Part shown: piece after piece, positions 1-11,158 of the stretch | Position numbering within the stretch: the first letter of the stretch is position 1 | Layout: each line of letters begins with the position of its first letter | NCBI RefSeq assembly: GCF_009749525.1 | Contig: NZ_WOAC01000004.1 | Coordinates: forward strand, 1 to 64,000 | DNA length: 64,000 bases | Reading direction: 5' to 3' | Source: Mesorhizobium xinjiangense | GTDB lineage: Bacteria; Pseudomonadota; Alphaproteobacteria; Rhizobiales; Rhizobiaceae | Notes under the pieces: generated by a model | What the model was told of the DNA's origin: nothing | The model's input: only the letters and a program-made list of their open reading frames with translations | Database searches by the model: none | Position numbers and translations under genes: made by a program

Positions 1-463
1 CCTTGGCCACCGCGATCTCCGGCAGAACGGTGAAGTTGGAGAAGGTCGAGCAGCCCATGTAGTGGAAGAGCTTCTCGCCGTTCACCGAAAAGCGCGAGGT
101 GCCGTCGGGCATCAGGCCCTGACCCTGGGTTGCGCGGATGGCGGTGCACAGATTGGTCTTGCGCGACAGGCAGGAGGGGCACTGGCGGCATTCGGGCGTG
201 TAGAGCGGGATGACATGGTCGCCCTTCTTGAGGCTGGTGACCCCCGGGCCGACATCGACGACGACGCCGGCGCCCTCATGGCCGAGAATGGCGGGAAAGA
301 TGCCTTCCGGATCGGCGCCCGACAGCGTGAATTCGTCGGTGTGGCAGATGCCGGTCGCCTTGACCTCGATCAAGACCTCACCCTCGCGCGGGCCCTCCAG
401 GTCGACCTCCATGATCTCCAGAGGCTTGCCGGCTCCAACGGCAACGGCGGCGCGGGTCTTCAT
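1..463 (-). CDS. frmA: S-(hydroxymethyl)glutathione dehydrogenase / class III alcohol dehydrogenase, N-terminal part (cut by window edge)
   Basis: Zinc-dependent dehydrogenase that oxidises the formaldehyde-glutathione adduct in the cytoplasm (class III ADH family). Only the first 154 residues are inside the window. Visible: the catalytic-zinc ligand Cys40 in GICHTDEF, His62-Glu63 in the GHEGAG motif, and the structural-zinc lobe with Cys92, Cys95, Cys98 and Cys106. The segment [16 protein letters not shown] is typical of class III enzymes. The start is the ATG at 463, opposite CAT at 461-463, with the protein beginning [17 protein letters not shown]. The gene lies 39 bp downstream of the adenylate cyclase on the same strand. 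Family is clear; the C-terminal half cannot be judged. Confidence 0.93.
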   Translation of the reverse strand, partial: MKTRAAVAVGAGKPLEIMEVDLEGPREGEVLIEVKATGICHTDEFTLSGADPEGIFPAILGHEGAGVVVDVGPGVTSLKKGDHVIPLYTPECRQCPSCLSRKTNLCTAIRATQGQGLMPDGTSRFSVNGEKLFHYMGCSTFSNFTVLPEIAVAK

Positions 464-502
464 TGGGCGTTCCTTTCAGACGGTAAGTGTAGGGCCAAGG
501 TT

Positions 503-1924
503 TCAGGATTTTGGGGCATGTTCAAGACCCGCTGGACGGACGTCCGATACTTCATCGAGCCGGGCGGGCGAATTGCCGTCGTGCAGCGAAAGCACGGCGA
601 TCCGGACAGGGTCGCGCACACCGTCCAGTTTGGCCTGGCGGAACTCCGCATCAAGTGCGCCGGCATAGCCTTGTTCGCGGGCCAGTTTCCAGCTCCGCGC
701 ATCGACAACGCAGTTGCTGCCGAGCGTCTTGTTGTGCTTTTCCAGCCTGGCCGAGAGGTTCACCGCCGGACCGATGACGGTCATTTCGAGGCGCTGGTCC
801 TGCCCGAGCGCGCCCCAACTCACGGTGCCGGTGGCGATGCCGATACCGATCCGCAGGGGCGTTTGTGAAATGCGCAGGAAGTCCTGTGCGCCCCAGTCCC
901 GAATGTCGGCAAGAATGGCTTCGGCGGCGCGGATCGCGTCTGCGGCAAACGTCTCGCTTGCTCCGCCAATGCCGAAGCTCGCCATGATGCCGTCGCCCAT
1001 GAACTTGTCGATCACGCCGTTGTTGCGCTGAACCAGGGGAATGACGCGGCCCTGATAGGCCGACAGGACGCGGATGACCGAATCGGCATCGAGTTGTTCG
1101 GCCAGAGCGGTGAAGCCGCGTATGTCGACGTTGAGGATGGCGGCGAGGCGCTTTTCGGCGTTGCCGGCCATGATGCGCTCCTGCGCCGTGCGGATGTTGC
1201 GTGCCACCGCAGAATCGAAAAAGCGCTCAAAATCCTCGGCCGCGGACTGCTCGGCCACCGCCGTGACGAGCAGCTTGCGCGAGCCGTTCACCGCAATCGC
1301 CAGCACCGCGGTGACGAAGAGAATGGAGATCATCTTGTCGATCTCGGCGCCGATGAGGATGGAGTTCGAGGTCAGATACTCGACATAGGAGCGCGTGAGC
1401 ATGCTGTCTGCCGGATCGATCCGCGTGACGTAGACGATCATGAAGGCCATGCCGGCGAGCGCCGCCATACCGGCGACAAGGACGAATTTGGGATGGAAAC
1501 GCAGCGCGCGAATGGCGATGAAGATGAAGACGTAGAGCAGGGTCGGGGCCTTCAGGACGAAGCTGGCCGGTTGCTCGTACTGAATGTGAAAGCTTATCAA
1601 CAAGCCGTAAAGCAGTGAAAAATCGAACAGAATCGACAGGTAGTTGGCCCAGTCGGGGATTGGCCGCAAACAGCTCCACGCCAAAACGACGACCGAAATC
1701 GACAGGTAGGCGGCCAGCACATAGGGCACGGGTGTGAAGGCGTCCTGCGGGTAGGTTTTTGGCGAGACCGCGTAGAGGATGCAGAAGAGGAGCACGATCG
1801 CCAGCTGGATCGCGCGCAGCAATATGTCGTTGGACCAGTCGCGCTGGGCGATGCGCTGGACAATGCGCGGCGGGATAGCGGAAAGGTCGGGCCCTGAAAG
1901 AAATTCGCGCAATCGTGCCAGCAT
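503..1924 (-). CDS. Membrane-anchored class III adenylate/guanylate cyclase
   Basis: Makes a cyclic nucleotide (probably cAMP) at the inner membrane. The 473-residue protein has about six hydrophobic segments in residues 40-215, then a class III cyclase domain from about residue 258 to 440. The two metal-binding aspartates are visible as Asp267 in NVDIRGF and Asp311 in FMGDGIMA. The transition-state region reads TVIGPAVNLSARLEK, with the expected Asn and Arg. Rhizobiales genomes usually carry many such cyclases, each with a different N-terminal sensor, so the signal sensed here is unknown. It is not one of the lipid- or HAMP-linked types I recognise. Start ATG at 1924; both the strand and the frame are certain from the cyclase motifs. 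Confidence 0.88.
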   Translation of the reverse strand: MLARLREFLSGPDLSAIPPRIVQRIAQRDWSNDILLRAIQLAIVLLFCILYAVSPKTYPQDAFTPVPYVLAAYLSISVVVLAWSCLRPIPDWANYLSILFDFSLLYGLLISFHIQYEQPASFVLKAPTLLYVFIFIAIRALRFHPKFVLVAGMAALAGMAFMIVYVTRIDPADSMLTRSYVEYLTSNSILIGAEIDKMISILFVTAVLAIAVNGSRKLLVTAVAEQSAAEDFERFFDSAVARNIRTAQERIMAGNAEKRLAAILNVDIRGFTALAEQLDADSVIRVLSAYQGRVIPLVQRNNGVIDKFMGDGIMASFGIGGASETFAADAIRAAEAILADIRDWGAQDFLRISQTPLRIGIGIATGTVSWGALGQDQRLEMTVIGPAVNLSARLEKHNKTLGSNCVVDARSWKLAREQGYAGALDAEFRQAKLDGVRDPVRIAVLSLHDGNSPARLDEVSDVRPAGLEHAPKS

Positions 1925-2031
1925 TCCTGTCGCTCCCGCTCAACAAGCCCGAGCCATGTTCAATTATCACGGAATGCGCTCACGCGGCATCACATCGACG
2001 GGCGCCAGCGTGATCGCGTTGCGTGAAACGG

Positions 2032-2049
2032 ATGTGCATGTGTGCACAT
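2032..2049. promoter_or_regulatory. Perfect inverted repeat upstream of pccA, candidate operator
   Basis: ATGTGCA-TGTG-TGCACAT is a perfect 7-bp inverted repeat with a 4-nt spacer, 77 bp before the pccA start. It may bind a dimeric regulator of propionyl-CoA carboxylase. No regulator is identified, and the sequence differs from the TTTGCAAA-type site known for PccR in other alphaproteobacteria. Function is inference only. Confidence 0.3.
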
Positions 2050-2125
2050 TGCCGGCGCGGCTCGCTTGAGGCCATGGTCGCGATTGCATAAAAGGAATGC
2101 CGTTCGCCGGAGGGACGCCGCACAA

Positions 2126-4138
<2,013 letters not shown>

Positions 4139-4150
4139 GAGTTTTCTTGC

Positions 4151-4834
4151 ATGGCGAAGGCTGACAGCCAGGCCGCAGTGCTGTTCGATCTCGACGGTAC
4201 GCTGACGAACCCCTTTTTGGGCATTTCCAACTGCATTCGCCACGCCATGGAGAAGATGGGGCGTCTCGCACCGGATGATACGACAATCCGTGCGCATATC
4301 GGGCCGCCGTTGCAGGTGACGTTCCGCGTCCTTCTGGACACCGATGACGAGGCGCGTATCTGGGAAGCGGTGGCCCATTATCGCGAGCGCTATCAGAGCG
4401 TCGGCAAGTTCGAGAACGAGCTTATCCCCGGTATCAAGGAGGTGCTCGCGCACTGCGTGGCAAGTGGCCGGTTCCTCTCCGTCGCGACCTCGAAGATGGA
4501 AGCCTACAGCAAGGACATCATTGCGCATTTCGGGCTTGGCGGGTTCTTCGACGCGGTCCACGGCTCCGCCCCGGACGGAACCAACGCCAACAAGGCGGAC
4601 CTGATCCGGCACATCATGGCAAGCGAGCCGATCGAAGCGGCCAATGCAGTCATGATCGGCGACCGGCTTCACGATGTCGCTGGCGGCAAGGCGAACGATG
4701 TGCCGACCATCGGTGTTCTGTGGGGATTTGGCGACAGGGCGGAGCTTGTGGCCGCGGGCGCGGTGGAGATCGTCGGGGAACCGGCCGAACTCGCGGCCGC
4801 CATCGATGCAGTGCTCTCGCCCGCGGCTGTCTGA
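4151..4834 (+). CDS. HAD-superfamily phosphatase (phosphoglycolate phosphatase / 5'-nucleotidase-like)
   Basis: Cytoplasmic phosphohydrolase of 227 residues, 12 bp after pccA and probably co-transcribed. Motif I is LFDLDGTLT with nucleophile Asp13 and Asp15. Motif II is the Thr/Ser in SVATSKMEAYSK, motif III is the Lys near NANKADLI, and motif IV is MIGDRLHDVAGG. The layout matches the Gph/PyrP-type HAD hydrolases with an alpha-helical cap. Substrate is not determinable from sequence; phosphoglycolate or a nucleoside monophosphate are the usual possibilities. Nothing about the neighbourhood ties it to propionate metabolism beyond the short spacing. Confidence 0.85.
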   Translation: MAKADSQAAVLFDLDGTLTNPFLGISNCIRHAMEKMGRLAPDDTTIRAHIGPPLQVTFRVLLDTDDEARIWEAVAHYRERYQSVGKFENELIPGIKEVLAHCVASGRFLSVATSKMEAYSKDIIAHFGLGGFFDAVHGSAPDGTNANKADLIRHIMASEPIEAANAVMIGDRLHDVAGGKANDVPTIGVLWGFGDRAELVAAGAVEIVGEPAELAAAIDAVLSPAAV

Positions 4835-4938
4835 AACTATCGGAATGCCGTGCACGGCCGGCGGCAGTGTCTTTACCGGCCGCTCGCGATACGGAACAAT
4901 GACACTTTGAGTCTTCAAGAAGTGAGCGGCAGTCATCC

Positions 4939-7900
4939 ATGGCGAGCGAACAGTCCCCGCGCGATCCTTCGCTACCTGTTGGGGCAGGTGCACTGAACGG
5001 ACAGGCACGTCCCTTCATCCATCTGCGCGTTCATTCCGCCTATTCGCTGCTTGAAGGGGCGCTGCCGATCGCCAAGATCATCAAGCATGCCGTCGCCGAC
5101 AAGGCACCGGCCATCGGCATCGCCGACACCAGCAACCTCTTCGGCGCGCTGGAATTTTCCCAAAAGGCAACGGCGGCCGGCCTGCAGCCGATCATCGGCT
5201 GCCAGTTCAACACCGTGCTGGACGAGGAAGGGGTGGCCAATGCCCGGCACGGCCATCGGGGTTTTGGCCACCAGGCACCGACAATGGCGCTGATTGCTGC
5301 GAACGAGGCCGGCTACGCCAATCTGGTGCGTCTCGTCAGCCGCGCCTATCTCCAATCGGATTCGGTTGACGAGGTGACGATAAACGCGGCGTGGCTGGAA
5401 GAACTGTCCGAGGGGCTGATCTGCCTGACCGGCGGCGAAGCCGGCCCCATCGGCCAGGCGCTCAAGGCCGATCATCCCGAACTGGCCGAACAGCGGATCA
5501 AGCAATTGCGCCAATGGTTCGGCGACCGCCTCTATGTCGAATTGCAGCGGCCGGCCGGTTATGACCGCACGGTCGAGGCGGCGAGCGTGGATCTGGCCTA
5601 TCGCCATAATATACCCCTGGTGGCGACCAACGACGCCTTCTTTTTAACGCGCGAGGACTATGAGGCGCATGACGCGCTGATCGCGATCGCGGAAGGCACG
5701 GTGATTGCCGTCGACGAGCGGCGCAAGCTGACGCCCGACCATTGCCTGAAGAGCCAGGCGGAGATGTCGGCGCTGTTTGCCGACCTGCCCGAGGCACTCG
5801 ACAACACGGTCGAGATCGCGCTGCGCTGCTCCTATTATCCGAAGAACCGCAAGCCTATCCTGCCGCGCTTCACCACCGGCGAGGGCGCGGCCGATGCCGG
5901 GCAGGCGGAGGCGGACGAATTGCGCCGCCAGGCGCATGAAGGGCTTGAGCACCGTCTCGCCACGGCCGGCCTGGCGCCCGGTTTTTCGCGCGAGCAGTAC
6001 GTCGAGCGGCTGGATTTCGAGCTCGGCATCATCGAGCGGATGCAGTTTCCGGGATACTTCCTGATCGTCGCTGATTTCATCAAGTGGGCGAAATCGAAGG
6101 ACATTCCGGTCGGGCCGGGGCGCGGTTCGGGCGCCGGCTCGCTGGTCGCCTATGCCCTGACCATCACCGACATCGACCCGCTGCGCTTCTCGCTGCTTTT
6201 CGAGCGCTTCCTGAACCCTGAACGCGTGTCGATGCCCGACTTCGACATCGACTTCTGCCAGGACCGGCGCGAGGAGGTGATCCGCTACGTCCAGGAGAAG
6301 TACGGGCGCGACCAGGTCGGCCAGATCATCACCTTCGGCACGTTGCAGGCGCGCGCGGTGCTGCGCGATGTCGGCCGCGTGCTGCAGATGCCCTACGGCC
6401 TCGTCGACCGGCTGTGCAAGATGGTTCCCTCCAATCCGGCCAATCCGACGCCGCTGCACAAGGCGATCGAGGACGAGCCGCGCTTTGCCGAGGAGGTCGA
6501 GAAGGAGCCGGTCGTCGAGAACCTGCTGGAGATCGCCCAGAAGCTCGAAGGGCTCTATCGGCACGCCTCGACCCACGCCGCCGGCATCGTTATCGGCGAC
6601 CGGCCGCTGTGGGAGCTGGTGCCGATGTATCGCGATCCGCGCTCAGACATGCCGGTCACGCAGTTCAACATGAAATTTGTCGAGCAGGCCGGCCTGGTCA
6701 AGTTCGACTTTCTCGGCTTGAAGACGCTGACGGTGCTGGAAACGGCGGTGCGGCTGGTGCGCCGGCGCGGCGTCGACATCGACCTGTCGCAAATCCCTTA
6801 TGACGACGCCGAAACCTACGCCATGCTGTCGCGCGGCGAGACGGTTGGCATATTCCAGGTGGAATCGGCCGGCATGCGCAAGGCGCTGATCGGCATGAAG
6901 CCCGACTGCATCGAGGACATCATCGCGCTGGTGGCACTCTACCGCCCCGGGCCGATGGAAAACATTCCCGTCTACAATGCCCGCAAGCATGGCGAGGAGG
7001 AGATCGCCTCCATTCATCCCAAGATCGACCACCTGGTGACGGAGACTCAAGGAGTCATCGTCTATCAGGAGCAGGTCATGCAGATCGCGCAGGAACTGGC
7101 CGGATACTCGCTCGGCGAAGCCGATCTGCTGCGCCGCGCCATGGGCAAGAAGATCCGCGCCGAGATGGACAAGCAGCGCGTGCGTTTCGTCGATGGTGCG
7201 GTGGAGCGCGGGGTGAGCAAGGTCCAGGCGAACACCATCTTCGACCTTCTTGCCAAGTTCGCCGACTACGGCTTCAACAAGTCGCATGCCGCCGCCTATG
7301 GGGTCGTTTCCTATCAGACGGCCTATTTGAAGGCGCACTATCCGGTCGAGTTTCTCGCCGCGTCCATGACGCTCGACATGTCGAACACCGACAAGCTTTC
7401 CGATTTCAGGCAGGACGCCAAGCGGCTCGGTATCGAGGTCGTTCCGCCCTCGGTGCTGACTTCCTTTGCCGATTTCGAGGTTGGCGATAAGCAGATTTTT
7501 TATGCGCTCGCGGCCATCAAGGGGGTGGGCGACGCGGCGGTCGAGCATATCGTGGCCAAGCGCAACGAAAGCCCGTTCGAGAGCCTGGAGGATTTCTGCG
7601 AGCGCATCGATCCGAAGGTCGTCGGCAAGCGTGTCCTGGAAAGCCTCATCGCCGCCGGGGCCTTCGACTGTTTCGGCCGCGACAGGGCGTCGCTGATGGC
7701 CGGCATCGAGCGCATGATGGGGCTGGCGCAGCGGGCGCAGGAAAATGCGGAGCTCGGCATGTCGGACATGTTCGGCGCGGCCATGGGGGCAAAGCCCGAG
7801 CCGTTGCGCCTGCCGGCCTGTGAGCCGTGGCTGCCGGCCGAAAAGCTGCACCGCGAATTCCAGGCTGTCGGCTTCTATCTGTCGGCGCATCCGCTGGACG

Positions 7901-8454
7901 AGTACAAGGCGGCGCTGGACAAGATGCGCGTGCAGAGCTGGTCGGACTTCGCCGCCGCCGTCAAGCGCGGCGCGTCGGCCGGCCGGCTGGCCGGAACCAT
8001 CACGTCGAAGCAGGAGCGCAAGACGCGCACCGGCAACAAGATGGGCATCGTGCAGTTTTCCGATACCAGCGGCCAGTTCGAGGCGGTGCTGTTTTCGGAG
8101 GGGCTGGCGCAGTTTCGCGACTTGCTCGAGGCGGGCCGGTCGGTCGTCGTGACCGTCGCGGCCGAAGATCGCCCGGAGGGCGTCAATCTGCGCATTCAGT
8201 CGGTGTTTTCACTGGAAGAGGAAGCCAGCCGGGTGCAACGCTCGCTGCGCGTCTTCGTGCGCGACGCTGCGCCGCTTGCCACCTTGCAGAGCCAGCTTTC
8301 CGCCAAGGGCGAGGGCCAGGTCAGCTTCATCGTCATCAAGGAAGGCGGACGCGGCGAGGTCGAGATCGAATTGCCGGAACGCTACCGCATCTCGCCGCAT
8401 ATCGCCTCGGCCATGCGTGCCGTGCAGGGCGTGGTCGAGGTCGAGCTCGTCTGA
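4939..8454 (+). CDS. dnaE: DNA polymerase III alpha subunit
   Basis: Replicative polymerase catalytic subunit, 1171 residues (E. coli DnaE is 1160). Domains in order: N-terminal PHP domain from about residue 25 (HLRVHSAYSLLEGA) to 290; the palm with the catalytic pair Asp436/Asp438 in MPDFDIDF; the GPGRGSGAGSLVAY motif just before it; thumb/fingers; a C-terminal OB fold at about 1015-1090 (GTITSKQERKTRTGNKMG). This is the main DnaE1, not the error-prone DnaE2 (ImuC). Start ATG at 4939 sits about 25 residues before the PHP domain. The gene stands alone, 104 bp after the HAD gene, and converges on sitD with only about 70 bp between their 3' ends. Confidence 0.97.
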   Translation: MASEQSPRDPSLPVGAGALNGQARPFIHLRVHSAYSLLEGALPIAKIIKHAVADKAPAIGIADTSNLFGALEFSQKATAAGLQPIIGCQFNTVLDEEGVANARHGHRGFGHQAPTMALIAANEAGYANLVRLVSRAYLQSDSVDEVTINAAWLEELSEGLICLTGGEAGPIGQALKADHPELAEQRIKQLRQWFGDRLYVELQRPAGYDRTVEAASVDLAYRHNIPLVATNDAFFLTREDYEAHDALIAIAEGTVIAVDERRKLTPDHCLKSQAEMSALFADLPEALDNTVEIALRCSYYPKNRKPILPRFTTGEGAADAGQAEADELRRQAHEGLEHRLATAGLAPGFSREQYVERLDFELGIIERMQFPGYFLIVADFIKWAKSKDIPVGPGRGSGAGSLVAYALTITDIDPLRFSLLFERFLNPERVSMPDFDIDFCQDRREEVIRYVQEKYGRDQVGQIITFGTLQARAVLRDVGRVLQMPYGLVDRLCKMVPSNPANPTPLHKAIEDEPRFAEEVEKEPVVENLLEIAQKLEGLYRHASTHAAGIVIGDRPLWELVPMYRDPRSDMPVTQFNMKFVEQAGLVKFDFLGLKTLTVLETAVRLVRRRGVDIDLSQIPYDDAETYAMLSRGETVGIFQVESAGMRKALIGMKPDCIEDIIALVALYRPGPMENIPVYNARKHGEEEIASIHPKIDHLVTETQGVIVYQEQVMQIAQELAGYSLGEADLLRRAMGKKIRAEMDKQRVRFVDGAVERGVSKVQANTIFDLLAKFADYGFNKSHAAAYGVVSYQTAYLKAHYPVEFLAASMTLDMSNTDKLSDFRQDAKRLGIEVVPPSVLTSFADFEVGDKQIFYALAAIKGVGDAAVEHIVAKRNESPFESLEDFCERIDPKVVGKRVLESLIAAGAFDCFGRDRASLMAGIERMMGLAQRAQENAELGMSDMFGAAMGAKPEPLRLPACEPWLPAEKLHREFQAVGFYLSAHPLDEYKAALDKMRVQSWSDFAAAVKRGASAGRLAGTITSKQERKTRTGNKMGIVQFSDTSGQFEAVLFSEGLAQFRDLLEAGRSVVVTVAAEDRPEGVNLRIQSVFSLEEEASRVQRSLRVFVRDAAPLATLQSQLSAKGEGQVSFIVIKEGGRGEVEIELPERYRISPHIASAMRAVQGVVEVELV

Positions 8455-8471
8455 AACGTCGCAACGGCGTA

Positions 8472-8488
8472 ATATATCAGTGATATAT
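8472..8488. repeat. 17-bp palindrome between dnaE and sitD 3' ends
   Basis: ATATATCA-g-TGATATAT, perfect 8-bp arms with a 1-nt centre, 18 bp after the dnaE stop. It is AT-only apart from the two central C/G pairs, in otherwise GC-rich DNA. The loop is too short for a normal RNA hairpin, so a protein-binding site or the edge of a mobile repeat is more plausible than a terminator. Confidence 0.4.
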
Positions 8489-8526
8489 CTCTGGCGTGCA
8501 TATCCGTTTGAAGCAAACGCACGCTA
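8489..8526 (-). repeat. Dispersed palindromic repeat, copy A (internally deleted)
   Basis: Read on the minus strand this matches the start of the longer copies at 21010 and 31050: TAGCG(T/C)GCGTT(T/C)GCTTCAAACGGA, then TATGC(A/G)CGCC. About 16 nt corresponding to the right arm of the first hairpin are missing. Its first TAG (complement of 8524-8526) is the stop codon of sitD. The remaining dyad (CGTTTG at 8505-8510, CAAACG at 8514-8519, GCGTG at 8494-8498, CACGC at 8520-8524) may also act as a shared terminator for the convergent genes. Confidence 0.6.
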
Positions 8527-9384
8527 ACCGAGCATGCCGCGTTCCGGCGGTCGGGTCGCGGCGGTCGCGACCTGTCGCGAGCGGATGAACGCGGCGATGA
8601 ATGCCACCGTCATCACCAGCACGATCGTCGGCGCCGGGGCGCTGTCGATGAAGAACGAGATATAGACGCCGAGAAATGAGGCCGCCGCGGCTACCGCGAC
8701 CGATACCGCCATCATCGTCCCAAAGCGCCGGGTCAGCAGATAGCCTGTGGCGCCGGGGGTGATGAGGACCGCAATTGCGAGGATGATACCGACGGCCTTG
8801 AGCGCGCCGACAATGGTCAGCGACAGGATCGCCAGCAGGCCGTAGTGCAGCAGGGTCACGGGAAGTCCGATTGCGCGGGCGTGCTGGGCGTCGAAGGACA
8901 TGAGCAGGAGGTCGCGGCGCCCAAGCATCAGAAGCCCGACCGAAATTGCTGCGATCGTGGCGCTTTGCGCGATGTCGCCCCATGAGATGCCCAGCATGTC
9001 GCCGAACAGGATGTGGTCGAGATGGACCGAGGTCTGGATGGACAGATAAAGGACGAGGCCGAGCGCAAACATGCCGGAAAATACGATACCCATGACCGTG
9101 TCTTCCTTGACGCGGCTGTTTTCCTTCAGATAGCCCGTGCCCAGCGCGCAGATCATGCCGGCGGCGAACGCGCCGATGGCGAGCGGTAGCCCAACAATAT
9201 AGGCGATGACGATGCCCGGCAGCACGGCATGGGAGACGGCGTCGCCCATCAGCGACCAGCCCTTGAGCACCAGGAAGGTCGACAAAAGCGCCATCGGCAC
9301 CGCGACCAGCAGCGCAATGATGAAGGCCAGCCGCATGAAGGGGAACTGGAAGGGCAGGGTGGCGACGTCGATGAACTCGCTCAT
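8524..9384 (-). CDS. sitD: Manganese/iron ABC transporter, permease
   Basis: Second membrane subunit of the Mn(II)/Fe(II) importer, 286 residues, ABC-3 permease family. Begins MSEFIDVATLPFQFPFMRLAF and shows about eight hydrophobic helices. The conserved segment GDAVSHAVLPGIVIAY is present. The start ATG (complement 9382-9384) overlaps the sitC stop by 4 bp (ATGA type), implying translational coupling. A longer open frame continues upstream to 10317, but that part lies out of frame over sitC and is not coding. The TAG stop lies inside a dispersed palindromic repeat (copy A). Confidence 0.93.
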   Translation of the reverse strand: MSEFIDVATLPFQFPFMRLAFIIALLVAVPMALLSTFLVLKGWSLMGDAVSHAVLPGIVIAYIVGLPLAIGAFAAGMICALGTGYLKENSRVKEDTVMGIVFSGMFALGLVLYLSIQTSVHLDHILFGDMLGISWGDIAQSATIAAISVGLLMLGRRDLLLMSFDAQHARAIGLPVTLLHYGLLAILSLTIVGALKAVGIILAIAVLITPGATGYLLTRRFGTMMAVSVAVAAAASFLGVYISFFIDSAPAPTIVLVMTVAFIAAFIRSRQVATAATRPPERGMLG

Positions 9385-10241
9385 TGGCCGGCCTCCGCGA
9401 GGGCCGCGCGTGCCCGCCGGCGCGCAGCGAGCAGCCCGTGCTTGGGCGCCAGCACGAAGGTGGCGAGGAAGACCAGGGTCTGCAGGACGACGATGATGCC
9501 GCCCGTCGCACCGTCGAGGAAATAGGATGCATAGGCGCCGGTAATGCTGGTCAGCGCGCCGATCGCCACCGATGCCGCGATGAGCCGCGGAAAGCGGTCC
9601 GTCAGCAGATAGGCGGTCGCGCCGGGTGTCACCACCATGGCAATGACCAGGAACGCGCCGACCGTTTGCAGCGCCGCCACGGTGCAGGCGCTCAAGAGCG
9701 TGAAGAAGATCGCTTTCATGAGGAAGGGATTGATGCCGACCGAGCGCGCATGGTTTTCGTCGAAGAAGACGACCATCAGGTCTTTCCATTTGAAAAGCAG
9801 GATGGAGAGCGAGACGCCGGCGATCAGCACGAGCTGCAACGTGTCTTCCGGCGTGATGGCAAGGACGTTGCCCAGGACGATGGTCTGGATGTTGACCGAG
9901 ACCGGCGACAGCGACGCCATGAACAGGCCGAGGCCGAAGAAAGAGGTGAAGATGAGCCCGATGACGGCGTCCTCCTTCAGCTTGGTGCGCTGGTTGAGAA
10001 ACAGCATCGACACGGCGGCGAGCCCGCCGGCGATAAAGGCGCCGAGCGAGAAGGGCAGACCGAGCATATAAGCGCCGGCCACACCGGGCACGATGGAGTG
10101 GGAGAGCGCGTCGCCGATGAGCGACCAGCCCTTCAGCATCAGATAGGCCGACAGGAAGGCGCAGACACCGCCCACCAGGCCGCTGACCCAGATGGCGTTG
10201 ACCATGTATCCATAGGTGAACGGCTCGAGAAGGATCTGCAT
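9381..10241 (-). CDS. sitC: Manganese/iron ABC transporter, permease
   Basis: First membrane subunit of the SitABCD Mn(II) importer, 286 residues, ABC-3 permease family. Begins MQILLEPFTYGYMVNAIWVSG. The conserved cytoplasmic loop GDALSHSIVPGVAGAYMLG, which contacts the ATPase, is visible, together with about eight membrane segments. Clearly paralogous to SitD (both have a conserved VVTPGATAYLL / VLITPGATGYLL segment). It is 2 bp downstream of sitB and overlaps sitD by 4 bp, so the four genes form one operon read leftward. Confidence 0.93.
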   Translation of the reverse strand: MQILLEPFTYGYMVNAIWVSGLVGGVCAFLSAYLMLKGWSLIGDALSHSIVPGVAGAYMLGLPFSLGAFIAGGLAAVSMLFLNQRTKLKEDAVIGLIFTSFFGLGLFMASLSPVSVNIQTIVLGNVLAITPEDTLQLVLIAGVSLSILLFKWKDLMVVFFDENHARSVGINPFLMKAIFFTLLSACTVAALQTVGAFLVIAMVVTPGATAYLLTDRFPRLIAASVAIGALTSITGAYASYFLDGATGGIIVVLQTLVFLATFVLAPKHGLLAARRRARAALAEAGQ

Positions 10242-10243
10242 GA

Positions 10244-11158
10244 TCAGCGCTCGTCGCCGGCATTGCGGCCTGGCCGGGCAGGCCTCTTGGCGTAGCCTTC
10301 CTTGTCCTCGTCGCCATAAAGAACGACCGGGCGCTCGTCGTCGGATATGACGGTCACCTGGCGGGTGTCGCTGTCTTCGTGGAGGTCGGATCCGCCGAGC
10401 ACGAAGTGGCGCAGCACGCCGCCGAAGGCGACTTCCAGATTGGCGCGGGTGAAAACCTCCTCGGTCGGCCCTGCGGCAAGAACCGTCTTGTTGATCAGGA
10501 TGGCGCGGTCGCAGAATTCCGGCACGCTGCCCAGATTGTGCGTCGAGACGAGCATGACGCGGCCCTCGTCGCGCAGATCGCGCAAAAGCGCGATGATCGC
10601 TTCCTCCGTCGTCACGTCGACGCCGGTGAATGGCTCGTCGAGCAGGATGACCTGCCCCTCCTGGGCGAGCGCGCGGGCCAGGAAGACGCGCTTTCTCTGG
10701 CCGCCCGACAATTCGCCGATCTGGCGCTTGCGCAAATGCCCCATGCCGACGCGTTCGAGCGCCTCGTCGACCATGGCGTGGTCGTGGCGCGTGGCGATGC
10801 GCAGCGCGTTCATGTGGCCGTAGCGGCCCATCATAACCACGTCCTCGACCAGGACGGGAAAATTCCAGTCGACCTCTTCGGCCTGCGGGACATAGGCCAC
10901 GACATTGCTCTTGAGCGCCCGGCCTGCCGGCTCGCCGAGAATGGAGACCGAACCGGCGGCAAGCGGAACGAACCCCATGATCGCCTTGAAAAGGGTCGAC
11001 TTGCCGCTGCCATTGACGCCGACCAGCGCCGTGATCGTGCCGCGCGGAATTGCGAAACTCATGTCGAAGAGGGCGGTGTGTCCATTGCGGTAGGTGACGG
11101 TGATGCCGTCCACCTTTATGCCCGCTGGGGAGCCGGCCCGGGGCGGGGCGAGGTTCAT
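10244..11158 (-). CDS. sitB: Manganese/iron ABC transporter, ATP-binding protein
   Basis: ATPase of the Mn(II) importer, 304 residues. Walker [10 protein letters not shown] at residues 47-55, ABC signature LSGGQ at 150-154, Walker B ILLDEP at 171-176 and the switch histidine in VSTHNLG. After the ATPase core there is a tail of about 45 residues rich in charged residues ([18 protein letters not shown]...), somewhat longer than the minimal family; similar tails occur in rhizobial SitB. The stop is 2 bp before sitC, and the start overlaps the sitA stop by 4 bp. Confidence 0.94.
   Translation of the reverse strand: MNLAPPRAGSPAGIKVDGITVTYRNGHTALFDMSFAIPRGTITALVGVNGSGKSTLFKAIMGFVPLAAGSVSILGEPAGRALKSNVVAYVPQAEEVDWNFPVLVEDVVMMGRYGHMNALRIATRHDHAMVDEALERVGMGHLRKRQIGELSGGQRKRVFLARALAQEGQVILLDEPFTGVDVTTEEAIIALLRDLRDEGRVMLVSTHNLGSVPEFCDRAILINKTVLAAGPTEEVFTRANLEVAFGGVLRHFVLGGSDLHEDSDTRQVTVISDDERPVVLYGDEDKEGYAKRPARPGRNAGDER

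Noticed and set aside
8524-10317. Single 597-codon leftward frame covering both sitC and sitD
   Set aside because: Only its last 286 codons (from 9384) are real (SitD). The upstream part is out of frame over sitC, which is a complete permease in another frame with a coupled stop/start overlap.
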